Source of the DNA: Eubacterium sp.
Lineage (GTDB): Bacteria; Bacillota; Clostridia; Lachnospirales; Lachnospiraceae
Reading direction: 5' to 3'
DNA length: 28,255 nucleotides
NCBI GenBank assembly: GCA_020844525.1
Contig: JAJGAH010000002.1
Coordinates: 1 to 28,255 of the forward strand
The notes beneath the pieces were generated by a model, which was given only the letters and a program-made list of their open reading frames with translations, ran no database searches and had not been told where the DNA came from. The translations under genes and the position numbers were made by a program. Within the stretch, counting starts at the first letter, position 1, and every line of letters begins with the position of its first letter. This document shows, piece by piece, positions 16,204 through 24,083 of the stretch.

Positions 16204-17922
16204 TTAACATTTTTCACTAAAAAGTCCTGGTACTTTTCGTTCAAGTTCCCATCGATAATAATTATTTATATCTATTAAATCAACTGCTTGATGATGCGAT
16301 CTGATAGTACCTAAATCAACAATTTTATCACTAAAAACAGGAGTTTCTAATACTTTTTCTAGTTCTGGCTTCGGTGTAATACCATCCTCTTCCATCATAC
16401 TAATATTTCTGAATTCTTCATGACTATATGTACCCCAATTCAAAATCTTGGTAAAGAAAACTTCATCTATTCCAAGCTGCTTGCCCCATTCTGCGAAAAG
16501 AGGCATCTCTTTATAATTCATCCTCTGTACTACAAAATTGAATCTAAGATATGATAGCTCTCCACTATGTCTGAGCTTTGCCGCATATTCCATATTTCTC
16601 TTTAAGATATCAAACCGTCCACCTCTCCTGATTTTTTCATATGTCTCAGGTGTCGCTGCATCTATAGAGACTGTCATCATTATTTTTGCATCAGTATGTT
16701 CTCTAAGCTCTTTCCATTTAGCAGGTGTGAACAGAAGTCCATTTGTCAGAAGTCTGAAATACTTGACATTCTTCATAGCTGGATCATCATAAATAGACTG
16801 ATAAGCTTTTGTCATCAGTACCTCACCATCACCAGCCATGATGAGAAATTCACATCCGGGTAATATCTCCTTTCTAAATGTGTCGGCAATACCTTGTATT
16901 TTTCTTTGATCTTCATCTCTAGCAAATCTATAATCTGAACGACATGTAATACACTTCAGATTACAAGTGTAATCAAAACCAACTAATACTGTATTGGGGC
17001 TATTTTCAAACCTTGGATATGGTTCTGCCAGATTGTATTGTTCACTTAAATGTCTTCCTACAAACAATGGACACATATCTGTCCTACAAAAAGAATATGT
17101 CCTGTTTACATTTGACAGACACATAATTTTATGTATATTTGAGTTCCAGAGAGCATGAAACTTATGAGTATTAACGATATATCCCAGACTGTTATCAATA
17201 AATGTGCTGCAGCAACAGATAGTATTGCCCTGACTACCTATTTCCGCATGATTTAACATTGTATTACAGTTGAAATCATACACCTTTTTTTCAAAAATGG
17301 TCTGTCTAAGCATCATACTAGGGTAAGACATAAAGTCATAAAACTTACAATAATCCTTATTATAAACAAGACCTTTGCTTTCCAGGAAATTGATTATATC
17401 ATCATTTTTTACAACTGTAACAATAATGAAGTAATCTTTCCAATCAATAATATCATTTGGCTTAACAATCTGGTAACCAAAAAGTTTTTCCTCTTTAGGA
17501 TTTGAGTCAATAACTTTTTCTACATCAAACCATTTATTCCATCGAATGAAAGCTTCCCCTTTGCGTCCAGCTCCCCAAATTAGAATAGGTTTTTTCTCCG
17601 GATTCAAAACTGAATCATCTAAAACATCGAAAAAATCTTCTTCATAAAAATAATCTTTTCCATATTTATAGCCAAGCTTATCTAAGAATTTAGTTTTAGC
17701 CGATTTATCAAAATCACAAACAATAATAGCATCAAATTTGTTTCTATTACCCGTTATTTCATTCTCTGATATAATCGGCGCTGAAATTATCCTATTAAAA
17801 TCTTTTGGTGTTTCATTTTTTGATGCAAAAGCTAGAGAAATATTCAGTTTATCGAAAATATATAAAAAATCTTTTGATACTCTGTTAATACCATATATCG
17901 CATAAGTTAAATTATGGTTCAT
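16204..17922 (-). CDS. Radical SAM enzyme with two N-terminal Rossmann-like modules and a SPASM-like Cys-rich segment, 572 aa
   Basis: Two modules are in tandem: 1-95 (LTYAIYGINRVSKDF, degenerate) and 111-197 (ILIWGAGRKGEAFI, KVIDSNPKEE, IVKPNDIIDW). A cysteine-rich part follows (ICCCST at 235-240, Cys268, Cys279, Cys284), with FHALWNSNIHKIM and FCRTDMCP, resembling a SPASM auxiliary-cluster domain. The radical SAM core comes last, with CNLKCITC (Cys320, Cys324, Cys327) in the CxxxCxxC pattern and MAGDGEVLMTKAY. In known SPASM proteins the auxiliary domain follows the core; here it precedes it. It may carry out an oxidation, epimerisation or dehydration of a sugar or peptide. The ATG at 17922 follows AGAGG and the upstream stop by a single base, so translation is coupled. 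Confidence 0.85.
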   Translation of the reverse strand: MNHNLTYAIYGINRVSKDFLYIFDKLNISLAFASKNETPKDFNRIISAPIISENEITGNRNKFDAIIVCDFDKSAKTKFLDKLGYKYGKDYFYEEDFFDVLDDSVLNPEKKPILIWGAGRKGEAFIRWNKWFDVEKVIDSNPKEEKLFGYQIVKPNDIIDWKDYFIIVTVVKNDDIINFLESKGLVYNKDYCKFYDFMSYPSMMLRQTIFEKKVYDFNCNTMLNHAEIGSQGNTICCCSTFIDNSLGYIVNTHKFHALWNSNIHKIMCLSNVNRTYSFCRTDMCPLFVGRHLSEQYNLAEPYPRFENSPNTVLVGFDYTCNLKCITCRSDYRFARDEDQRKIQGIADTFRKEILPGCEFLIMAGDGEVLMTKAYQSIYDDPAMKNVKYFRLLTNGLLFTPAKWKELREHTDAKIMMTVSIDAATPETYEKIRRGGRFDILKRNMEYAAKLRHSGELSYLRFNFVVQRMNYKEMPLFAEWGKQLGIDEVFFTKILNWGTYSHEEFRNISMMEEDGITPKPELEKVLETPVFSDKIVDLGTIRSHHQAVDLIDINNYYRWELERKVPGLFSEKC

Positions 17923-17923
17923 A

Positions 17924-19465
17924 TCAATTCCTCTCTAACGCCAATCTTAGTATTTCATCCAATGAAAGAATAATACAATTATCTCCAACCTTTTTCGCTA
18001 ACTTTTGCTTTATTCCTGAATAGTCATATTGAACTGTAACTATTATTAAATCTGGATCTGGAAGCTTTTCAGTTGGTCTGAAAACCTGTACATCTGGATT
18101 ACTTCCGGCTTTATTATCAATCGCCCCAATCAAATTAACTTTTTCTTTTTTTAACTGCTTTACCAAATGTTTTCCAAGCATTCCTATGCCATATATCATG
18201 ACTCTTTTGCCAGAATCCTCTGGAAAGCCATCTGATATTCTGCCATCATTTTCCATCAGACGAATCCATTCATCCATTATCTCCCAATAACCATGATACC
18301 TGTCACATGTCTTCTGAATCGCTCTGTTTTCATCTGATAGAATCAGAATCTGCTTTTTATAATCAAAAGTCACATTACTACTGGATGCTTTTTTTACAGC
18401 CGAAGAAACAGCCTCCAAAAACTTGTAGCCGTATCTCTCGTCTGGCTCTAAATACATCCCCTCGCCCCATTCATTCCAGGCATTTATAAAAACAAATGGA
18501 GATTTCATTTTCCTGGCTTTTACTATTATCTGAGTCATCAAGTGTTCAAAAAGTTCAGGGCTTCGTCCGTAAACTACCGAACCGCCATTTTCTCTACGCG
18601 GTGTATCATCATAGCCTGGAAATGCTCCAAGACACTGTCCCTCTTCAGTCGGCTTGAATATCATTTTTTCACAGATTTCAGAGTAATCAATAGCTGACAT
18701 TACACCCTTGCCATTGTCAAACTTTCCTGTAAAAAATCTGCTCATTGTATCCTGAGGTTCCTGCAAGGTACTACATGATAAACCTTTTGTCTTGTAATCT
18801 CTAGTATTGGCACCAATAGAAAATATACCATCTAATCCATCACTTCTTGCTAATTCATTCCAAACATCAAGCATCTCTTTTATACACGAGATTTTATCAG
18901 TCTTATAAAACATAAAAACCGGGCTATTCCCTACCTTGATATATCTCGGATCCATAAAAAATGGTCTTAAATACTCATAATGGTTGATCCAGTCCTGCTT
19001 ACTGCCATAATCCTGTTCTAGAAGTATCCCAGAATCATCCTCGCCAGAATATTTTCTGTCGAACTTTGCTGACCATGGATTTCCTTCCCCCTCAGACATT
19101 TTACTCCAAGAACGAACCCAGGATTCATTTGCCCAAGAGAAGCAAAATGGCATGTCGATGTCTTTCCACCTTAATAGATTTTCTGCTGGTTTTTCAAGGA
19201 TTTTTCTGCCATCTTTGAAATAATAATGATAGATACACATTCCATCAATACTATATTTTTTCATGAGATTAGCCTGCTGCTGCATTACAGTTTTATCCAT
19301 TAAATCATAGTAGTTATGATTCAACGGTACATTTGGTTGCTCATGACCATCAAACAGCGGTCTTGCAGCCTTAACAGCTACCCAGTCTGTAAATCCCTCT
19401 CCCCACCATTTATCATTTTCAGGTACTCTGTGATATTGTGGAAGGTACATAGCAATAATTCTCAT
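17924..19465 (-). CDS. WbsX/GH99-like glycan biosynthesis protein with C-terminal Rossmann-like module, 513 aa
   Basis: The N-terminal ~370 residues are a WbsX-family protein (GH99-like TIM barrel found in O-antigen and capsule loci): IIAMYLPQYHRVPENDKWWG, GFTDWVAVKAARPLF, PFCFSWANESW, and FINAWNEWGEGMYLEPDERY. Members are annotated as glycosyltransferases or endo-mannosidase-like enzymes; the activity is unproven. Residues 420-513 are the operon's shared module (KRVMIYGIGMLGKHLVKQL, NLIGAIDNKAG, VFRPTEKL, PDLIIVTVQYDYSGIKQ). The frame is open further upstream, but GGAGGAGG lies six bases before the ATG at 19465 and the protein family begins there. The start lies inside the preceding GT2 gene, with a 47-base overlap. 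The stop is one base before the next start. Confidence 0.88.
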   Translation of the reverse strand: MRIIAMYLPQYHRVPENDKWWGEGFTDWVAVKAARPLFDGHEQPNVPLNHNYYDLMDKTVMQQQANLMKKYSIDGMCIYHYYFKDGRKILEKPAENLLRWKDIDMPFCFSWANESWVRSWSKMSEGEGNPWSAKFDRKYSGEDDSGILLEQDYGSKQDWINHYEYLRPFFMDPRYIKVGNSPVFMFYKTDKISCIKEMLDVWNELARSDGLDGIFSIGANTRDYKTKGLSCSTLQEPQDTMSRFFTGKFDNGKGVMSAIDYSEICEKMIFKPTEEGQCLGAFPGYDDTPRRENGGSVVYGRSPELFEHLMTQIIVKARKMKSPFVFINAWNEWGEGMYLEPDERYGYKFLEAVSSAVKKASSSNVTFDYKKQILILSDENRAIQKTCDRYHGYWEIMDEWIRLMENDGRISDGFPEDSGKRVMIYGIGMLGKHLVKQLKKEKVNLIGAIDNKAGSNPDVQVFRPTEKLPDPDLIIVTVQYDYSGIKQKLAKKVGDNCIILSLDEILRLALERN

Positions 19466-20657
19466 TGACCTCCTCCAATTCTTGTAATTTTCTTTCAGTA
19501 TATTCAGAATCAATCCATTTCTCTTCAACTCTTAAAATTTTTTCTTCTGGAATTCTCTCATCTAGCAAATCATTTACAATACTGTCAGCAGTATTAGGAT
19601 TTGTCACTGCTATGATCACATAATCAAATTCCATCTCTAGCAATTTATTTACAGGAGAAACATGCTTTCCCAAAGATTTATAATAAGAATACTGCCGATC
19701 AACCCACCCAGTGAGCACTAGATTTTTTGGAAACTTATCATGTATTTCTTCTCCAAATACACCAGCACCGTAAATGACAATTCGTTTACCAGGTAATATT
19801 TTTCCAAACGGATATAGTCCAAAAAAATCGCTAAAATACTCATATCCGCCCAATAATAAATTTTGAATAATAAGCCAGTCTATTTTCTTTTGTATGAATT
19901 TATAATTTCTAATGCTAGTAGCAATTGAGTGTAAAATAAACCCCCTCAATAATTTTTGATCAACTACCGTACTTTTTGTATGTAAATGATTGCAAGATGA
20001 TGCTTCTTGACGATAAAAATACGTAACACGTGGTAAAAAAGCGACACGTTTAGCACTAAGAAGACTGTATATCGTACACCCCCAATCCTCTCCATAACGA
20101 ATTCTCATATCCATTTTCATAAATGACTCTTGAATAATCACCTTCGAAAAAAGAACTGGAAACAAAACACCACCTAATTGCATTTCAAAAAAGCGTGGTT
20201 TGAGAAAATTTTCCAAAACCTCAATGCCTGATATTACTCCTGATAAAACTTGAGATTTTCTTCCATATTTTCCATCCTGATAACGCTGTTGAACTCCGAA
20301 TACAATATCGGCACCTGTTTTAGATTGTACCTCCTTAAAAGAACTACAGTAATCTGCTGTGACAAAATCATCAGCATCAACAAACATCACCCAATCTCCT
20401 AATGCATGTTCAACACCATTTTTTCTTGCAGCATTCTGCCCTCCATTTTTTTGATATATATAACGAAATCTCCCGTCCTCTGAAATATATCGATGGCAAA
20501 TGTCTGCTGTTCTATCCTTTGACCCATCATCTATTAAAATAATCTCTATATTTGAATAATTCTGAGTTTTCAGACTATCTAGACATTCCACTAAATTTCG
20601 TTCACCATTATATATAGGTACAATAATTGAAATCAGTTTATCTATTTTCCTTTCCAA
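19419..20657 (-). CDS. GT2 glycosyltransferase with C-terminal Rossmann-like module, 412 aa
   Basis: GT-A family 2 signature: LISIIVPIYNGERNLVECLD, ILIDDGSKDRT and the metal site VMFVDADDFVT (Asp94, Asp96, Asp97), then a family-typical FGVQQRYQDG and RYGEDW. Residues 290-~385 are the shared module (KRIVIYGAGVFGEEIHDKF, LTGWVDRQYSYYKSLG, FDYVIIAVTNPN, LLDERIPEEKIL). The start is TTG at 20657 by reading frame; there is no ATG before the first conserved strand and the ribosome binding site is weak (GCGGA), so the exact start is uncertain. The last 15 codons overlap the start of the WbsX gene in another frame, and the ribosome binding site of that gene is encoded by the LEEV part of the C-terminus. 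A 79-base gap separates it from the radical SAM gene upstream. Confidence 0.86.
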   Translation of the reverse strand: MERKIDKLISIIVPIYNGERNLVECLDSLKTQNYSNIEIILIDDGSKDRTADICHRYISEDGRFRYIYQKNGGQNAARKNGVEHALGDWVMFVDADDFVTADYCSSFKEVQSKTGADIVFGVQQRYQDGKYGRKSQVLSGVISGIEVLENFLKPRFFEMQLGGVLFPVLFSKVIIQESFMKMDMRIRYGEDWGCTIYSLLSAKRVAFLPRVTYFYRQEASSCNHLHTKSTVVDQKLLRGFILHSIATSIRNYKFIQKKIDWLIIQNLLLGGYEYFSDFFGLYPFGKILPGKRIVIYGAGVFGEEIHDKFPKNLVLTGWVDRQYSYYKSLGKHVSPVNKLLEMEFDYVIIAVTNPNTADSIVNDLLDERIPEEKILRVEEKWIDSEYTERKLQELEEVNENYCYVPSTISQST

Positions 20658-20736
20658 ATAATATCCGCTATATTACAACATTTTCTATATGCATGTCTGA
20701 TCTTTATTGTTTTCTATTAAATTTCAAAATAAATCA

Positions 20737-21918
20737 TTATGATTTTTTGGTTGCAAACATACATTTTCTACATATCACACTTTCATCTAACTCATTGTTC
20801 ATTTTTTTGATAATATTTGTCATTACCTCAGAATGCTGTATTTCATCATATGATTCTGTATTCAAGTTACCTAATACATAATCCAAACCGAAGTCATTAC
20901 AACATAACACCAATGATCCATCTGGCAAAAGCACATTATGATTTAATACTCTTGACCTGCTGCAAGATATTTTCCCTGATAAATGTTTTGATACAAGTTT
21001 ATTATTGTCATTTTCCAAATTTCCCGCTCTGTCACTCATTTCACAATAAATTTTCAATTTTCCTGAAGTAATTGCTGTTACTTTTTCACTAGGTTCAAAC
21101 TGACAATTTGCGCCAGTCAAAAATGGTGTACCATCAAGTCTTTTTGCAGCAACAATCTTCCTTATTTTACTCAGATATTCATCTGTCACTGGAATATTGG
21201 CATAACCAAATCTATCAGTTGTATGTAATACTACTTTTTCAAATGGAATTTTCAAAATTTTATCAATACCATCTTCATCTATTCCTTGCAGAGTAGTAAA
21301 TAGTGCCTGTTTAAAGCCTTTATTATTAGCGTATTCCATCATTTCTATAGCTTCTGGATTAAAAAAAGGTTCAACAAAGCCTGACCAGTCTAAGATTGTA
21401 TTCTCCGGAATCTTATCCATGAATTGCATAAAATCTTCAAGTGTCATCATGGATTTTCTATGATTATAATTTTTATAATATCTATCAAGCAACAAACTCT
21501 GTGGACAAAACTTACAGTTAACCGCACATCCGATTTTTGGAGTCACCTCAATAATCGGGCTATTAAACCTAAGTTTCTCTTCGTTATCTAACATCAAAAT
21601 CCATTCAGGTAAAGAAACAATCTCATTAATTCCTGCTTCTCTTAAGCTATTTTCAATATTATTTTTACCATGCTGTAAAACACCCATTACTACAGATTTC
21701 TGACCTATAGCGTTAATTAATTTTTCATAGCTTAAAACATTCAAGTCATCAACAATGGTTTGGTTATCTTTTAAACTAGTAACACAAAAACCTGAAATAT
21801 TTATGTTGTTCTGTCTGCATAATTTTAAAACTATTCGTCCTACTTTGCCTGCGCCATATATATACCTAGGCTCTGGTAAATTTATAATCTCATTTATATA
21901 GCATGCTAAATTATCCAT
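20737..21918 (-). CDS. Radical SAM/SPASM enzyme with N-terminal Rossmann-like module, 393 aa
   Basis: Residues ~15-110 form the module (PRYIYGAGKVGRIVLKLC, ISGFCVTSLKDN, LNVLSYEKLI, SVVMGVLQHGKNNIENSL). The radical SAM core starts near 120, with CAVNCKFC (Cys131, Cys135, Cys138) in CxxxCxxC form, LDWSGFVEPFFNPEAIEMME as the GGE-like region and KVVLHTTDRFGYAN. The C-terminus is a SPASM-like domain with CSRSRVLNHNVLLPDGSLVL then CCNDFGLDYVLGNLN and a final CRKC. The architecture (core, then SPASM) is the usual one, unlike the other radical SAM protein in the operon. AGG precedes the ATG at 21918 by seven bases. It lies 14 bases after the GT32-like gene. A sugar- or peptide-modifying role is inferred from context; the substrate is unknown. 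Confidence 0.87.
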   Translation of the reverse strand: MDNLACYINEIINLPEPRYIYGAGKVGRIVLKLCRQNNINISGFCVTSLKDNQTIVDDLNVLSYEKLINAIGQKSVVMGVLQHGKNNIENSLREAGINEIVSLPEWILMLDNEEKLRFNSPIIEVTPKIGCAVNCKFCPQSLLLDRYYKNYNHRKSMMTLEDFMQFMDKIPENTILDWSGFVEPFFNPEAIEMMEYANNKGFKQALFTTLQGIDEDGIDKILKIPFEKVVLHTTDRFGYANIPVTDEYLSKIRKIVAAKRLDGTPFLTGANCQFEPSEKVTAITSGKLKIYCEMSDRAGNLENDNNKLVSKHLSGKISCSRSRVLNHNVLLPDGSLVLCCNDFGLDYVLGNLNTESYDEIQHSEVMTNIIKKMNNELDESVICRKCMFATKKS

Positions 21919-21932
21919 AAAAGTACCTAAAT

Positions 21933-22967
21933 TTATTTAAACCAACTCATATTACCATGATGAATCCAAAAAGTTTTATCTGTTACCTTAACCTTCCCTG
22001 AATGTTGATTTTTCCCTTGAAAAATCATAGGATAGATATTCATTCCATCCACATTTTGAAACTTATTATTAATTTCTATTCCATATTTTATTAAAACTTT
22101 CAATGAATGAGTTCCACAGCTTGTTTTATCAACGCTTCCATCTTGCCTTACAAATTTACAATCATCATAATAATCACGTAATTTTCTTATAATATCCATA
22201 TTAGGTACGCTTCCGAAGCCAGAGCCAAGATTCATTGTCAAACTTCCATCTATGCACCCAAAACATTTTTGAAATAATAGTTGATCGGGCTTTTTAATTA
22301 ATTCTATATCTGTATCTAAATATATACCTCCATACTTATAAAGAACGTCAAGTCTTAAGTAATCTGGAACAAACCCCCAAATTTGTTTTTGATAAGCCTG
22401 ATACATATATTTATTCTTTTTAATATCATAATTGCTTTCATTCCACTCTATAAATTCATAATCAGGGCAAAGTTTTTTCCAATTTTCGATGTTTCTTGTG
22501 ATAGATTCGGGTTTATTTCCACCAAACCAAGCATAGTGTATTATTTTTGGAATTATTGGGTTATCATTCTCTTTTGAGGGAGCTAGATATGTAGAGCTTT
22601 CAAGCTCGACATCCGAAGTTTCATCCAAAGAAGCAACCTGAATATCTACACCTGATAAAATATTATTTAAGCCCTCATAAATTTGTTCATAGTAAATACT
22701 TGTTATTAGAATAAAAATTTTATCAGGATCATAATTCAAAATATCTTCTGCAGAAATTATTGGGATATCTTTACCTTGATAAGAGACACTACCTCCCACT
22801 TTTGAGCGATTATTATCTGCATAAGCAATCAGATTATCTTCTAACCCCCAAATATAAAAGTACATTGCTACTCTTTGACCTTGAAGGCCAGTACCAAAGC
22901 ATATTACTTTTTTTCCTTTTATCAGTTCCTTTAACTGATGAATTGACATTGGTTTGAGTCTTATCAT
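21933..22967 (-). CDS. GT32-like (DXD) glycosyltransferase with N-terminal Rossmann-like module, 344 aa
   Basis: Residues 18-~110 hold the module (KKVICFGTGLQGQRVAMYF, IAYADNNRSKVGGS, IPIISAEDIL, KIFILITSIYYEQIYEGL). From ~137 the protein is a Gly_transf_sug/GT32 (OCH1-like, capsular polysaccharide synthesis) transferase, with IPKIIHYAWFGGNKPE, PDYLRLDVLYKYGGIYLDTD (DTD at 218-220), LNLGSGFGS-like MNLGSGFGSVPN and WIHHGNMSW at the end. Such enzymes use UDP-sugars and a divalent metal. AGAAGGAA lies upstream of the ATG at 22967. The intergenic gap to the FkbM gene is 71 bases with no terminator. No membrane anchor is seen. Confidence 0.88.
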   Translation of the reverse strand: MIRLKPMSIHQLKELIKGKKVICFGTGLQGQRVAMYFYIWGLEDNLIAYADNNRSKVGGSVSYQGKDIPIISAEDILNYDPDKIFILITSIYYEQIYEGLNNILSGVDIQVASLDETSDVELESSTYLAPSKENDNPIIPKIIHYAWFGGNKPESITRNIENWKKLCPDYEFIEWNESNYDIKKNKYMYQAYQKQIWGFVPDYLRLDVLYKYGGIYLDTDIELIKKPDQLLFQKCFGCIDGSLTMNLGSGFGSVPNMDIIRKLRDYYDDCKFVRQDGSVDKTSCGTHSLKVLIKYGIEINNKFQNVDGMNIYPMIFQGKNQHSGKVKVTDKTFWIHHGNMSWFK

Positions 22968-23038
22968 ATATTCCTTCTCTGCTCTTTATTCATTTTCTAT
23001 TGTAATAACATTTACAAACTAACAATTTTTTGCAAATT

Positions 23039-24010
23039 TCAAATATAAAGCATAATATCTTTTCTAGCTAAAATAATATTCTCTACTGTACGAGCATACA
23101 CATAATAGTTGCTCATAAAATCATATTCTTTATCAGTATCAGGAGCCTCAAAAACGATAACTTTAAAAGGCCATCGTTTTAAATCACATGACTGTAATAT
23201 ATCTATATCAAGTCCTTCTACGTCCAAAAAAAGAATATCTGGAGCCTCATCAAAATTTTCACTCAATATCTTATTAATCGGTTCTACCTCAACATTAATC
23301 TCTTCGCACTTATATCCTCTATCGATTACTTCATTAGCCAATGATTTCGAGAATGTTGAATGTCCCAAAAGATTAGGAAACATATAAAATTTCGCAGAGC
23401 TAGAACTGATGTCCCCCCCCGCTCCCATTTTTAAAAGTTTATCTTGTGGTCTATAATCTTCTATCAAATCCCAGCAAGTAGGATTGGCCTCTACCAAAAC
23501 TCCTTTATAATCCGGCATCGTTGAAAACAATTCATTTAACAGATAAGAATTGTTTCTAAAGACAGGATGACATACACCTATTTCTAAAAACTTGACTGAT
23601 TTGAGAGCGATTTGCTGAATCAGCGAAAATACCAACAAATCTTCGCATGATTTACCATTAATTTTTGGAACTACATGTCCAGATTTAAGAATAATATCTA
23701 CCAAAGGATAAATAATAACATCTATCTGTCCGTGGTCGAATGGTTTAATCTGCTCTAATATTTCTTTCTCGTATATTGCATAAATAACAACTAACACTTT
23801 ATTGCTCTCAAGTTCAAGAGCATCAGGTCCTTTTACTATTACCCCATTAATAGTTTTTCCAACATTTTTTTCAGTTCCATCAATAACATAATCCATGTCG
23901 AAATAGTCTTGTCTATAATGAAGACGAAAAAGCATTCCTGTTCCCCAACCTATCACTTTACTATATTTCGATTTTAATTCATGATTAGTTATCCTACTAA
24001 AATATCTCAT
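23039..24010 (-). CDS. FkbM-family methyltransferase with N-terminal Rossmann-like module, 323 aa
   Basis: Residues ~12-110 carry the module (SKVIGWGTGMLFRLHY, DYVIDGTEKNVG, VIVKGPDAL, KVLVVIYAIYEKEI). Residues ~125-323 form an FkbM-type SAM-dependent methyltransferase: VKFLEIGVCHPVFRNNS as SAM loop, GVLVEANPTCWDLI, then INVEVEPINKILSE and DILFLDVEGLDIDIL, the hallmark D-x-E-G segment. It would O-methylate a sugar. The frame extends 17 codons upstream, but AAGGA is placed ten bases before the ATG at 24010 and the module begins just after it, so this start is preferred. A run of eight G residues (plus-strand C8 at 23413-23420) lies in the methyltransferase part at MGAGGDI and could allow frame switching. 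The downstream gene follows after 71 bases. Confidence 0.87.
   Translation of the reverse strand: MRYFSRITNHELKSKYSKVIGWGTGMLFRLHYRQDYFDMDYVIDGTEKNVGKTINGVIVKGPDALELESNKVLVVIYAIYEKEILEQIKPFDHGQIDVIIYPLVDIILKSGHVVPKINGKSCEDLLVFSLIQQIALKSVKFLEIGVCHPVFRNNSYLLNELFSTMPDYKGVLVEANPTCWDLIEDYRPQDKLLKMGAGGDISSSSAKFYMFPNLLGHSTFSKSLANEVIDRGYKCEEINVEVEPINKILSENFDEAPDILFLDVEGLDIDILQSCDLKRWPFKVIVFEAPDTDKEYDFMSNYYVYARTVENIILARKDIMLYI
23413..23420 (-). repeat. G8 homopolymer within the FkbM methyltransferase gene
   Basis: Eight consecutive C on the plus strand (G8 in the coding strand) encode Ala-Gly-Gly in the FkbM methyltransferase. In an AT-rich gene this is unusual and is the kind of tract that gains or loses bases by slipped-strand pairing. 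In the present state the frame is open. Confidence 0.9.
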
Positions 24011-24083
24011 AGAAATCATTTCCTTCCATATTTCTATCTCTTTTATTGTAAACAGGCACAAAATATTAAAACAAATTATACCT

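Noticed and set aside
20731..20745. Hairpin AAATCAT/ATGATTT after the radical SAM gene as a terminator
   Set aside because: It is AT-only, overlaps the stop codon and lacks a proper U run; the gene after it (21918 to 20737 end, next 28 kb order) continues the operon pattern without a new promoter being needed.
23413..23420. G8 run as evidence that the FkbM gene is broken
   Set aside because: The frame is continuous through the tract and both flanks fit the family, so the gene is in the on state in this sequence.
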